Assembly: GCA_024638445.1 (NCBI GenBank) | Contig: JAHEKH010000003.1 | Location: forward strand, 24,528-63,768 | DNA from: Gammaproteobacteria bacterium | GTDB taxonomy: Bacteria > Pseudomonadota > Gammaproteobacteria > Steroidobacterales > JABDKV01 | Reading direction: 5' to 3' | DNA length: 39,241 bases | Shown: in pieces, positions 16,543 through 23,844 of the stretch | How positions within the stretch are numbered: the stretch's first letter is position 1 | Layout: each line of letters begins with the position of its first letter | Notes under the pieces: generated by a model | What the model was told of the DNA's origin: nothing | The model's input: only the letters and a program-made list of their open reading frames with translations | The model's database searches: none | Program-made: the position numbers and the translations under genes

Positions 16543-17624
16543 GCCGACGCTGGCGCAGGCTGGGTGTCGCCGCTACCGTCCTGGTGCTTCCCGTCATCGC
16601 GCTGGCCGTTATGGCAGCGGTCGAACCCGTGCACGACGGTGCGCTGTCCGATCATTTCGACGGCAAGCGCTTCTTCAATATTCCCGCCGAGGCGACCATC
16701 AACAAGTCGGTCTTCGAACTAATGCGCTGGCGGCTCACCCGTCAGCCCGAGCCCTGGTCGCACCAGCGCGACATCGTTTATTTCACCCCGCCCGACCGGG
16801 TCGACGAGGGCCTGCGCGCCAGCTTCGTCAACCACGCCACCGTCCTGATCCAGACCGCGGGCAAGAACATTCTCACCGACCCGGTCTGGTCGGAACGCAC
16901 CAGCCCGGTCGGCTGGGCCGGCCCGGTTCGCTATCGCGACGCCGGCATCCGCTTCGACAACCTGCCGCCGATCGACGCGGTGTTGATCAGCCACAACCAC
17001 TACGATCACCTCGACGTCCATTCCATCCGCCGGCTTGTCGACGTCCACGACCCGGTGTTTTTCGTTCCGCTGGGCAACACCCGTTACCTGGAAGATGCCG
17101 GTGCGGCGCGGGTGATCGAACTGGACTGGTGGGAGGGCACGGATATCGACGGGCTGGGGATACACGCGGTGCCGGCACAACACTGGTCGCGCCGCAGGCT
17201 GTTTGACGAGAACCGCGCCCTTTGGGCGGGCTTTATCATCGCCGCCGACGCCGGCCCGGTCTATTTCGCCGGCGACACCGGCATGGGGCCGCATTTCACG
17301 GAGATCGCCGCGGTATTCGGACCGCCACGGCTGGCGCTGCTGCCGGTCGGCGCCTATCGTCCGCGCTGGTTCATGAAAATGCAGCACATCGACCCGGCTG
17401 AGGCGGTCTCCGCCCACGTCCTGCTGGGCGCAACCGAGAGCATGGCGATACACTTCGGTACCTTCCAGCTCGGTGACGACGGGCAGGAGGAACCGGTCGA
17501 CGACCTGCGTGAGGCGCTGCTGAACGCGGATGTCGACCCCGAACGCTTCTGGATACCCGGCAACGGCGACAGCCGTTTTTATGAGGCTGCTGATGAAACC
17601 CTTGCACGAATCGCTGCCCGCTGA
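16539..17624 (+). CDS. NAPE-PLD-like metallo-beta-lactamase-fold hydrolase, membrane anchored
   Basis: The 361-residue product has an N-terminal anchor (about 9-28) and a metallo-beta-lactamase domain close to N-acyl-phosphatidylethanolamine phospholipase D: HNHYDH (152-157), H215 in PAQHWSRR, D246 in YFAGDTG, GAYRPRWFM (271-279) with H283, and H305. The LDWWEG and FFVPLGN motifs are also typical. The expected activity is phosphodiester hydrolysis of a phospholipid at the membrane; bacterial substrates are uncertain. It starts inside the GGT stop (ATGA) and runs 32 bases into pdxH. Confidence 0.87.
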   Translation: MSRRWRRLGVAATVLVLPVIALAVMAAVEPVHDGALSDHFDGKRFFNIPAEATINKSVFELMRWRLTRQPEPWSHQRDIVYFTPPDRVDEGLRASFVNHATVLIQTAGKNILTDPVWSERTSPVGWAGPVRYRDAGIRFDNLPPIDAVLISHNHYDHLDVHSIRRLVDVHDPVFFVPLGNTRYLEDAGAARVIELDWWEGTDIDGLGIHAVPAQHWSRRRLFDENRALWAGFIIAADAGPVYFAGDTGMGPHFTEIAAVFGPPRLALLPVGAYRPRWFMKMQHIDPAEAVSAHVLLGATESMAIHFGTFQLGDDGQEEPVDDLREALLNADVDPERFWIPGNGDSRFYEAADETLARIAAR

Positions 17625-18237
17625 CCCGCTCGCCGCACTGGGCGAATGGCTGGACGAAGCCTGGGAACAACGCGTGGTACCCAACGCCAACTCGATGGTG
17701 CTGACCACCGTCTCGATGCAGAAGGGCGAGATCCTGCCCTCCTCGCGCGTGGTGCTGTGCAAGCACTACGACCGCGGGAACGGCTACCTGGTGTTCTACA
17801 CCAATTACCACTCGCGCAAGGGTCTCGAACTGGAGCAACAGCGCAACGCCGCAGCGGTGTTTCACTGGGACGCGATGGGTCGACAGGCGCGGGTCGAAGG
17901 TATCGTCCTGCGATCGCCAGCCGAAGAAAGCGACAAGTACTTTGCATCACGGCCGCGCGGTTCGCAGCTTTCCGCCTGGGCCAGCGAGCAGAGCGACCCC
18001 ATCGCCAGCCGGGAGGCGCTGGTTGCACAGCTTGCCGCGGTGGAAGAACGTTTTCCCGGCGAGGTACCCCGGCCACCGCACTGGGGTGGCTACCGGCTGT
18101 GGATTACCGCGCTGGAACTGTGGACCGAGGGCGAATTCCGGCTGCACGACCGTGGCCGCTGGATTCGCACGGTGGCCATCGACGATGACGGCGTTGCTCA
18201 CCCCGACGCGTGGAACGTCAGCCGCCTGCAGCCATGA
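17593..18237 (+). CDS. pdxH: Pyridoxamine 5'-phosphate oxidase
   Basis: PdxH is an FMN enzyme that oxidises pyridoxine or pyridoxamine phosphate to pyridoxal phosphate. The 214 residues show the split-barrel flavin site (SRVVLCK, FYTNYHSRKG), the ASRPRGSQLSAWAS motif, PHWGGYRLW and the C-terminal EFRLHDRGRW substrate site, ending WNVSRLQP as in the family. The ATG at 17593 has GAGG 6 bases upstream and is preferred to ATG 17581. It overlaps the NAPE-PLD-like gene by 32 bases and shares ATGA with the next gene. Confidence 0.95.
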   Translation: MKPLHESLPADPLAALGEWLDEAWEQRVVPNANSMVLTTVSMQKGEILPSSRVVLCKHYDRGNGYLVFYTNYHSRKGLELEQQRNAAAVFHWDAMGRQARVEGIVLRSPAEESDKYFASRPRGSQLSAWASEQSDPIASREALVAQLAAVEERFPGEVPRPPHWGGYRLWITALELWTEGEFRLHDRGRWIRTVAIDDDGVAHPDAWNVSRLQP

Positions 18238-18428
18238 TCCCGGACCTGGTCACGCAGCACAACGTCACCTGCCCGAGCTGCTGGGAGCAGCATGAAGTAA
18301 CCATAGACACGACCGCGGAAGAACGCAGCTTTATCGAGGACTGCACGGTCTGCTGCAACCCGATGCGGATCGAGTTCGCGCTGGACAGCCACGGCGCGGT
18401 AAGCACGATCGACGCCGCTACGCCCTGA
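18234..18428 (+). CDS. CPXCG-motif cysteine-rich protein
   Basis: The 64-residue protein has two cysteine pairs, CPSCW (13-17) and CTVCC (36-40) in the frame FIEDCTVCCNPM, matching the small CPXCG-motif family found in many gammaproteobacteria. The usual CPxCG reads CPSCW here. It probably binds one zinc; the role is unknown. It starts within the pdxH stop (ATGA) and ends 3 bases before the metzincin-like gene. Confidence 0.85.
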   Translation: MIPDLVTQHNVTCPSCWEQHEVTIDTTAEERSFIEDCTVCCNPMRIEFALDSHGAVSTIDAATP

Positions 18429-18431
18429 TCC

Positions 18432-19217
18432 ATGGCGAAAGGCAATTTCTTCCGGGTCCTGCGTATCTCGCTGCTGCTCTACGTGCTGCTGTTCGTCGCA
18501 CTGGGCGCCTGGCTCAGCCGCGCGCGCAGTACCGACTGGGACGACACGCTCTATGTCGGTGTCTACCCGATCAATGGCGACGAGAGCGTAGCGGCATCCA
18601 ACTACATCGGTGCGCTCGAGGAGCGGCATTTCGACGATATTGAGCGCTTTATCGTGCGGGAAGCCGCGCGTTACGGCATTGGTATCAACAATCCGGTCGT
18701 GGTTGAACTGGGCCAGCCGATTGACGAACATCCGCCACGGCCACCGGCCGACCGCAACGCCGTAAAAGTCATCCTGTGGAGCCTGCACCTGCGGTACTGG
18801 GCCTGGCGACAGCAGGGCCGGCAACCCGGACCGGACCCGGACGTGCGACTTTATCTCGTGTACCACGACCCGGAAACCAACCCGACCCTGGCGCACTCTC
18901 TGGGCCTGCAGAAAGGTCTGATCGGCGTGGTCAATGCCTTTGCCAGCCGCCGCATGTCCGGCAGCAACAAGGTGGTGCTGGTGCACGAGCTGCTGCACAC
19001 GCTGGGCGCCACCGACAAGTACGACCCGGCCACCGCGCTGCCGCTGCACCCCGAAGGCTACGCCGAACCGGCGCGCCGCCCGCTGCACCCTCAGGCGCAG
19101 GCGGAAATCATGGGCGGACGGATTCCAAGAACTGCCACCGAAGCAGAAACACCGCCGAGCCTGGACCAGGTCATCGTCGGCCCGCTGACCGCCGCCGAGA
19201 TACGCTGGACGCCATGA
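18432..19217 (+). CDS. Membrane-anchored metzincin-like zinc peptidase, unassigned family
   Basis: The 261-residue product has a membrane anchor (about 10-27) and a soluble domain with the extended zinc motif HELLHTLGATD (185-195). This fits HEXXHXXGXXD, the metzincin pattern with aspartate as third ligand, as in snapalysin. A methionine (M227, AEIMGG) lies 38 residues after the first histidine motif and could form the Met-turn. A strand with VRLYLVYHDPE (about 138-148) may be the edge strand. I do not recognise a named family. The gene is in the coupled operon: it starts 3 bases after the CPXCG gene and overlaps the ABC gene by ATGA. Confidence 0.75.
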   Translation: MAKGNFFRVLRISLLLYVLLFVALGAWLSRARSTDWDDTLYVGVYPINGDESVAASNYIGALEERHFDDIERFIVREAARYGIGINNPVVVELGQPIDEHPPRPPADRNAVKVILWSLHLRYWAWRQQGRQPGPDPDVRLYLVYHDPETNPTLAHSLGLQKGLIGVVNAFASRRMSGSNKVVLVHELLHTLGATDKYDPATALPLHPEGYAEPARRPLHPQAQAEIMGGRIPRTATEAETPPSLDQVIVGPLTAAEIRWTP

Positions 19218-20014
19218 GCACACCGCGGCTGAGCTGCAAAAATCTGGACGTGCGGATCGGGGAACTGCAGCTGGTCAGTGCGCTGGATCTCGACATCCGG
19301 CCCGGAAATTTCGTCGCAATCGTTGGTTGCAACGGCGCCGGCAAGACCACGCTCATGCACACGCTGGCGGGACTGCGTGACGACGCGGCGTCGATTGAAC
19401 TGAACGGCAGCCCGCTGGCTCAGCAAGCGCGAACCGACATTGCCCGCGAGATCGCGCTGCTCACCCAGCAGCGGGAGGACAGCTTCCCCGGCAGCGTGCG
19501 GGAGACGGTCCTGCTGGGCCGTCATCCCCATCTCGGTTTTTTCGAGTGGGAGAGCCAGGCCGACGAGGCCATCGCAACCGAATCGCTGGCACAGCTGGGG
19601 CTGGAGGCATTCAGCGACCGCGACATCGCCACCCTGTCGGGCGGCGAACGTCAGCGCGTCGCCATCGCCGCCGCGCTGGCACAACGGGCGCGGCTGTACC
19701 TGCTGGACGAGCCGCTGAACAACCTCGATCCGCATCACCAGCTCGGCGTGCTCCGGGTTTTCAGCGAGCTTGCCGAACAAGGGGCCGCGGTCGTGGCGAT
19801 TCTGCACGACCTCAACCTGGTCGCCCGTTTCGCCAATCGCGTGCTGCTGCTCTACGGCCCCGCCGCAAACGGCGAATGGCTCACCGGCGACACACAGACC
19901 TGCATGACCGGCGCCAACCTGTCGCGTCTGTACAATGTTGGCATTGAAAGGATCGAGCATGCCGGCCGCCCGCTTTTCATCGCCGGCGACGACAGCCAGA
20001 CGGAACGACCATGA
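19214..20014 (+). CDS. ABC transporter ATP-binding protein, BtuD/FecE type
   Basis: The 266-residue ATPase has Walker A GCNGAGKT (38-45), a Q-loop near Q85, the ABC signature LSGGE (141-145), Walker B LYLLDE (161-166) with the D-loop NNLD, and the H-loop H198. The motif RETVLLGRHPH places it with importers of B12, ferric siderophores or haem. The riboswitch-controlled btuB and the adenosyltransferase nearby suggest cobalamin, but the required permease is not in the window. It is coupled by ATGA overlap to both neighbours. Confidence 0.88.
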   Translation: MSTPRLSCKNLDVRIGELQLVSALDLDIRPGNFVAIVGCNGAGKTTLMHTLAGLRDDAASIELNGSPLAQQARTDIAREIALLTQQREDSFPGSVRETVLLGRHPHLGFFEWESQADEAIATESLAQLGLEAFSDRDIATLSGGERQRVAIAAALAQRARLYLLDEPLNNLDPHHQLGVLRVFSELAEQGAAVVAILHDLNLVARFANRVLLLYGPAANGEWLTGDTQTCMTGANLSRLYNVGIERIEHAGRPLFIAGDDSQTERP

Positions 20015-20220
20015 GCGACAGCGACCGCAAAGAGGAACTCGAACTGCTGGTGATGGATCACGAGCGTGTCATCGAGCAATACAGTGCGCTGATTCAGGAC
20101 CAGCAACGCCAGATCGACCGCCTCCGCTCCCGCCTCGAGCAGCTGGAAAACAAGCTCACCCGCCTCGATGAATCCGGCGCCGCGTCACCCGACGGGCACG
20201 AACCGCCACCCCACTACTAG
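20011..20220 (+). CDS. slyX: SlyX family protein
   Basis: This 69-residue protein is a single coiled coil (about 4-55, regular leucine/isoleucine heptads in HERVIEQYSALIQDQQRQI) with a short tail ending PPPHY, the signature ending of SlyX. The function of SlyX is unknown. It is the last gene of the run from 14565, starts in the ABC stop (ATGA), and ends 2 bases before a strong hairpin. Confidence 0.88.
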   Translation: MSDSDRKEELELLVMDHERVIEQYSALIQDQQRQIDRLRSRLEQLENKLTRLDESGAASPDGHEPPPHY

Positions 20221-20221
20221 C

Positions 20222-20263
20222 GGCAATTAGGGGACAGTGACCTAATTGCCCCCCCTAATTGCC
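20222..20263. terminator. Perfect 10-bp hairpin with a spare third arm
   Basis: GGCAATTAGG (20222-20231) pairs perfectly with CCTAATTGCC (20241-20250) over a 9-base loop, GGACAGTGA. A second CCTAATTGCC follows at 20254-20263 and contains the stop codon of the convergent minus-strand gene. It sits between slyX and that gene and probably ends both transcripts. There is no T tract. The GGGGACAGTGACC core resembles short dispersed repeats seen near REP-associated transposases, from memory only. Confidence 0.6.
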
Positions 20264-21022
20264 CAGGAGGGGGAGCAGAGTCGCGTGCAGGGCAGGATTG
20301 GCAGCCAGCACAGTGCTGGTGTCGAGGGCGACCGGGGCACCGGAGAGGTCGGTGAAGGTTCCGCCAGCTTCGGTGACGATCAGGCTGAGGGCAGCGATAT
20401 CGAGGATGTTCACGTCAGACTCGATAACGGCATCGATGCGTCCGGCCGCCAGCAGGTGATAGTGATAGAAATCGCCGTAGCCGCGTATGCGTGCCACCTG
20501 TTCGACGATCTTACCCAGCATTCGCCACTGCGCAGTGCCAGCCATGCTGTGGGTGTTGCCGGTGGAGAGCGCGGCATCTTCGAGGCTTGCGATATCGCTG
20601 ACGTGAACGCGCTGGCCGTCGATGAACGCACCCTCGCCGCGCACCGCATGCGCCACTTCGCCGAATACCGGTGCGTTGGATACCCCCACCTCGATGCAAC
20701 CGGCATGCATGAGCGCAATCTGCACCGAGAAAAACGGGTAGCCACGGACAAAACTCTTCGTGCCGTCGAGCGGATCGACCAGCCAGACGTGGTCGGCATC
20801 CATATCGCTGGCGCCGGACTCCTCGCCAAAAAAACCGTCATCCGGAAACGCGCCGGACAGGATGCTGCGGATGGCGGCCTCGCTTTCCAGGTCGGCCACG
20901 GTAACCGGCGTCCGGTCTTCCTTGATTGTCACGTCAACGTTGGCCTGGTAGTAGTGACGCTGAATTTCTGCGGCAGCCGTCGCAGCTTCGAGAGCGGCTT
21001 CCAGTCGAGTTTTGGCCTGCAC
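20255..21022 (-). CDS. Inositol monophosphatase-family phosphatase (HisN-like)
   Basis: A magnesium-dependent phosphatase of the IMPase superfamily, 255 residues from GTG 21022. The metal sites are complete: GEESG (66-70), VDPLDGTKSF (82-91) and a third aspartate D208 in NILDIAAL, the position of the usual WDxAA. The FVRGYPFFSVQIAL segment resembles HisN-type histidinol-phosphatases, which is the most likely role, but 3'-phosphoadenosine or inositol phosphatases are possible. GTG 21022 has GGGA 9 bases upstream; an alternative GTG at 21085 would add 21 residues and reach into the riboswitch leader of btuB. It is divergent from btuB. Confidence 0.85.
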   Translation of the reverse strand: MQAKTRLEAALEAATAAAEIQRHYYQANVDVTIKEDRTPVTVADLESEAAIRSILSGAFPDDGFFGEESGASDMDADHVWLVDPLDGTKSFVRGYPFFSVQIALMHAGCIEVGVSNAPVFGEVAHAVRGEGAFIDGQRVHVSDIASLEDAALSTGNTHSMAGTAQWRMLGKIVEQVARIRGYGDFYHYHLLAAGRIDAVIESDVNILDIAALSLIVTEAGGTFTDLSGAPVALDTSTVLAANPALHATLLPLLGN

Positions 21023-21089
21023 AGCATTGAATCCCAAGTGGTTGAACGGCCTGAGTGTAACGCATGGGTCTGGCCGGCTTGACACCCCG

Positions 21090-21290
21090 ATCCCGCAGCA
21101 ACCAGAATCGCGACCTCACCTGGTAACGGGAAGCCGGTTGGAATCCGGCGCTGCCCCCGCAACGGTGTTCGAGCGGGCCGCCACAGGCGGCCGTGCCCGG
21201 ATCGGCGAACGACTCGCAGCCACTGCGCCCTGACGGGGCGTGGGAAGGCGATCCGGCAGATGTGAATCCGCTCGTCAGCCCGGAGACCGA
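21090..21290 (+). promoter_or_regulatory. Cobalamin (B12) riboswitch
   Basis: The leader of btuB contains the conserved B12-box region, with AACGGGAAGCCGGT (21125-21138), AATCCGGCGCTGCCCCCGC (21142-21160) followed by AAC, and the downstream element CAGCCCGGAGACCGACC (21276-21292) in the right order and spacing. Adenosyl- or methylcobalamin binding should repress btuB. The ends are approximate, because the outer P1 stem was not resolved by eye. Confidence 0.92.
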
Positions 21291-21321
21291 CCACGTGATC
21301 TTTGACCACAAACCGCGGCGG

Positions 21322-21372
21322 GCGGTGGTGCTACGCATCGACCCCACCGCAAGCCACCAGTGTGCGGGAGGG
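21322..21372 (+). promoter_or_regulatory. Possible expression platform and ribosome site of btuB
   Basis: GCGGTGG (21322-21328) can pair with CCACCGC (21344-21350), or its GGTGG part with GCCACC (21353-21358). The two pairings are exclusive, as expected for a switch. The ribosome site GGGAGGG (21366-21372) lies 5 bases before the GTG start at 21378. No T tract is seen, which favours control of translation over termination. Confidence 0.45.
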
Positions 21373-21377
21373 CGCGC

Positions 21378-23159
21378 GTGAAGCATTACCCATTTCTGTT
21401 CTTGTCCCTGTTGCTTGGCCTGCCGGCGAATGCCGCCGGCGACCTCGATCGTGTCGTAGTGACGGCAACCCGGTTGCCGATCCCCGCCGACGAGTCAATA
21501 GCACCGGTAATCGTGATCGATCGCGAGCAGATCGAGCGCAGCCTGGCCACCGACGTTGCAGAGCTGCTGCGTTTTCACGCCGGTCTCGAGCTGGGGCGCA
21601 ACGGCGGCCCGGGTCAGGCCACCTCCCTGTTCATCCGCGGCACCGACAGCAACCACGCGCTGGTGCTCATCGACGGCGTCGAGCTGAACCCCGGTACCAT
21701 CGGCGGCGCGGCGCTGCAAAACATCTCGCCGCGGATGATCGAACGCATCGAGGTTGTGAAAGGACCGCGCTCCTCGCTGTACGGCTCCGAGGCGATCGGC
21801 GGCGTGGTCAACATCATCACCCGCCAGGACACCGGCCTGTCGTTGCGTGCCGGCGCCGGGCGTTACGGCAGCCGCGAGCTGGCGCTGTCCACCGGACTGG
21901 TCGGCGAGCGCGGCACCGTGTCGGCGAGCGTCAGCCGGCTGGAGACTGACGGCTTCCCGACCCGGGACGCCGATAGCGCACCGGATCGTGGTTTCGACAA
22001 CACCTCTCTCGGTCTCAACGCCGCGACCACGCTAATCAAGACGGAGCTGAGCCTGCGTCACTGGCAGAGCGAGGGCAACACCGAGTATCTCGATTTCTTT
22101 TTGAGTCCGGTCGACCAGGATTACACCAACCGCGCGACCGCAGTCGCCGTGGCTGCGCAGCCGGCCAGCGCGTGGACGACGGCGCTGACAGTCAGCGAGA
22201 TTGCCGACCACATCCAGCAACAGCAAAGCCCTGACTTCGCCGACACCGACCGGCTCAGCATTGACTGGCAGAATGACTTTAGTCTCGGAGACGACCACAG
22301 CCTGGTGGCCGGCGTGTATGTATCGCGGGAAAAAACCCGGGCGCTGAGTTTCGGCACCGCCTTCGACGAGCGCACCGATGCCGACGCGCTGTATCTCGAA
22401 GACTACCTCGACTTCGAATCGGGCCAGCTGCTGCTGGCGGCCCGCTACACCGATCACGACACGTTTGGCGATCAGACCACCTGGAATGCCGAGTACGCAC
22501 ACCGCCTCGCCAGCGGCTGGCGGCTGTCCGCCGCGGCGGGCACGGGCTTCCGGGCTCCGGATGCCACCGACCGCTTTGGTTTTGGCGGCAACCCGGGCCT
22601 GGCGTCGGAAGAATCGCAAAACCTGGAGCTGGCCGTCGACCGCCGCTTTGCCAACGGTCAGCGGCTGCGGATCAGCGTGTTTCGCAACGATATCGACAAC
22701 CTGATCGAGTACGTTTTTGACCCGGTCACCTTCGAGGGCAGCAATCTCAACGTCGCCGAGGCACGCATCACCGGCGTCGATGCAGCCTGGGACTGGCAGA
22801 CCGGCGCCTGGCAGTTCGATGTCGGTGCATTGCTGCAGGACCCGGAAGACCGGCAAAACGGCGAACCGCTGTCACGCCGCGCGCGCCGCAGTATCACGGT
22901 CAACGTCGTGCGCGACTTCGAGCCGTTTAAGCTGGGCCTCAACCTGCTGGCCACCTCGAAGCGCAAAGACTCGCCATTCAGCGACACGATGAATGCCGGT
23001 TATGCCCTGCTCAACCTGGATGCCGGCTGGCAGGCGTCCCCGGCGTGGCGGCTGCAGGCGCGGCTGGAAAACCTGCTGGATCGCGATTACCAGACGGCGG
23101 CGGGCTTCAATTCAGCGGGACGCGGTCTCTATGTGTCGGCCGTTTACCGCCGCCAGTAG
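21378..23159 (+). CDS. btuB: TonB-dependent vitamin B12 receptor BtuB
   Basis: The 593-residue outer-membrane receptor has a signal peptide (1-20), a TonB box (DRVVVTATR, 24-32), a plug domain (about 35-150, with LFIRGTDSNHALVLIDG and IERIEVVKGPRSSLYGSEAIGG) and a 22-strand-size barrel. The length and the SNHALVLIDGVELN loop fit BtuB, and a cobalamin riboswitch precedes it, so B12 is the likely ligand. It ends YVSAVYRRQ rather than the usual terminal aromatic residue. The start is GTG 21378 with a strong ribosome site; an upstream GTG at 21360 lies before that site. Confidence 0.95.
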   Translation: MKHYPFLFLSLLLGLPANAAGDLDRVVVTATRLPIPADESIAPVIVIDREQIERSLATDVAELLRFHAGLELGRNGGPGQATSLFIRGTDSNHALVLIDGVELNPGTIGGAALQNISPRMIERIEVVKGPRSSLYGSEAIGGVVNIITRQDTGLSLRAGAGRYGSRELALSTGLVGERGTVSASVSRLETDGFPTRDADSAPDRGFDNTSLGLNAATTLIKTELSLRHWQSEGNTEYLDFFLSPVDQDYTNRATAVAVAAQPASAWTTALTVSEIADHIQQQQSPDFADTDRLSIDWQNDFSLGDDHSLVAGVYVSREKTRALSFGTAFDERTDADALYLEDYLDFESGQLLLAARYTDHDTFGDQTTWNAEYAHRLASGWRLSAAAGTGFRAPDATDRFGFGGNPGLASEESQNLELAVDRRFANGQRLRISVFRNDIDNLIEYVFDPVTFEGSNLNVAEARITGVDAAWDWQTGAWQFDVGALLQDPEDRQNGEPLSRRARRSITVNVVRDFEPFKLGLNLLATSKRKDSPFSDTMNAGYALLNLDAGWQASPAWRLQARLENLLDRDYQTAAGFNSAGRGLYVSAVYRRQ

Positions 23160-23179
23160 GCCTGTGGCAGACTAGAACT

Positions 23180-23728
23180 ATGGGACATCGGCTGAGCAAG
23201 ATCTATACCCGCACCGGTGACGAGGGCACGACCGGGCTCGGCGACGGCAACCGTGTGCCGAAAGATCACCCGCTGGTCGAGGCCTATGGCACCGTCGACG
23301 AGCTGAACAGCATTGTGGGCATGATCCTCGCCAGCGATATTCCACCGGCCGTGCAGGAAACGCTCACCACGATTCAGCATGACCTGTTCGATCTCGGCGG
23401 TGAGTTGTGCATGCCGGGCTACGTCGCTATCGACGCGGCCTACGTCACACGGCTGGAGGAAACCCTCGATGCTTTTAACGAACCGCTACCGGCGCTGAAG
23501 GAATTCATCCTGCCCGGTGGCGGCCCCGCGGCGGCTGCCTGCCACCTGGCGCGCACCGTGTGCCGGCGGGCGGAGCGGCGCGCCTGGACTGCCTCGGCCG
23601 ACAGCGAGATAAACCCCGCCACGCTAAAGTACCTGAACCGGCTTTCCGACCTGCTGTTCGTCATCGCCCGCGTCCTCGCGCGTCACGAGAATGGACAGGA
23701 AGTCCTCTGGCAACGAAAGCAGCCATGA
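23180..23728 (+). CDS. Cob(I)alamin adenosyltransferase, PduO type
   Basis: The 182-residue enzyme transfers the adenosyl group of ATP to cob(I)alamin. The N-terminal ATP-binding segment KIYTRTGDEGTTGLGDG (7-23), VEAYGTVDELNS (about 34-45), LPGGGPAAAACHLARTVCRRAER and the final LNRLSDLLFV are diagnostic of PduO/ATR-type enzymes rather than BtuR/CobA. It lies 20 bases after btuB and is probably under the same riboswitch, so uptake and coenzyme formation would be repressed together. It converges with the BtuF-like gene. Confidence 0.95.
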   Translation: MGHRLSKIYTRTGDEGTTGLGDGNRVPKDHPLVEAYGTVDELNSIVGMILASDIPPAVQETLTTIQHDLFDLGGELCMPGYVAIDAAYVTRLEETLDAFNEPLPALKEFILPGGGPAAAACHLARTVCRRAERRAWTASADSEINPATLKYLNRLSDLLFVIARVLARHENGQEVLWQRKQP

Positions 23729-23749
23729 AGAGCGACGCAAACTCACCGG

Positions 23750-23827
23750 CGGGCAGGAGCGGGCCGCGATAACACGTTGAATGCCGCCAGGGGCCGTCTG
23801 ATCCCGGCTGCAAGCCGCTCCTGCGCG
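23750..23827. repeat. Inverted pair of repeat leader fragments
   Basis: 23751-23770, read on the minus strand, gives ATCGCGGCCCGCTCCTGCCC, and 23801-23827 gives ATCCCGGCTGCAAGCCGCTCCTGCGCG on the plus strand. Both resemble the leader of the hairpin repeats at 26286 and 39128, facing outward from a 30-base centre. The central stem of the full repeat is missing. The rest of the 116-base gap between the two convergent genes shows nothing else. Confidence 0.55.
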
Positions 23828-23844
23828 TTTAACGACACTCTTGT

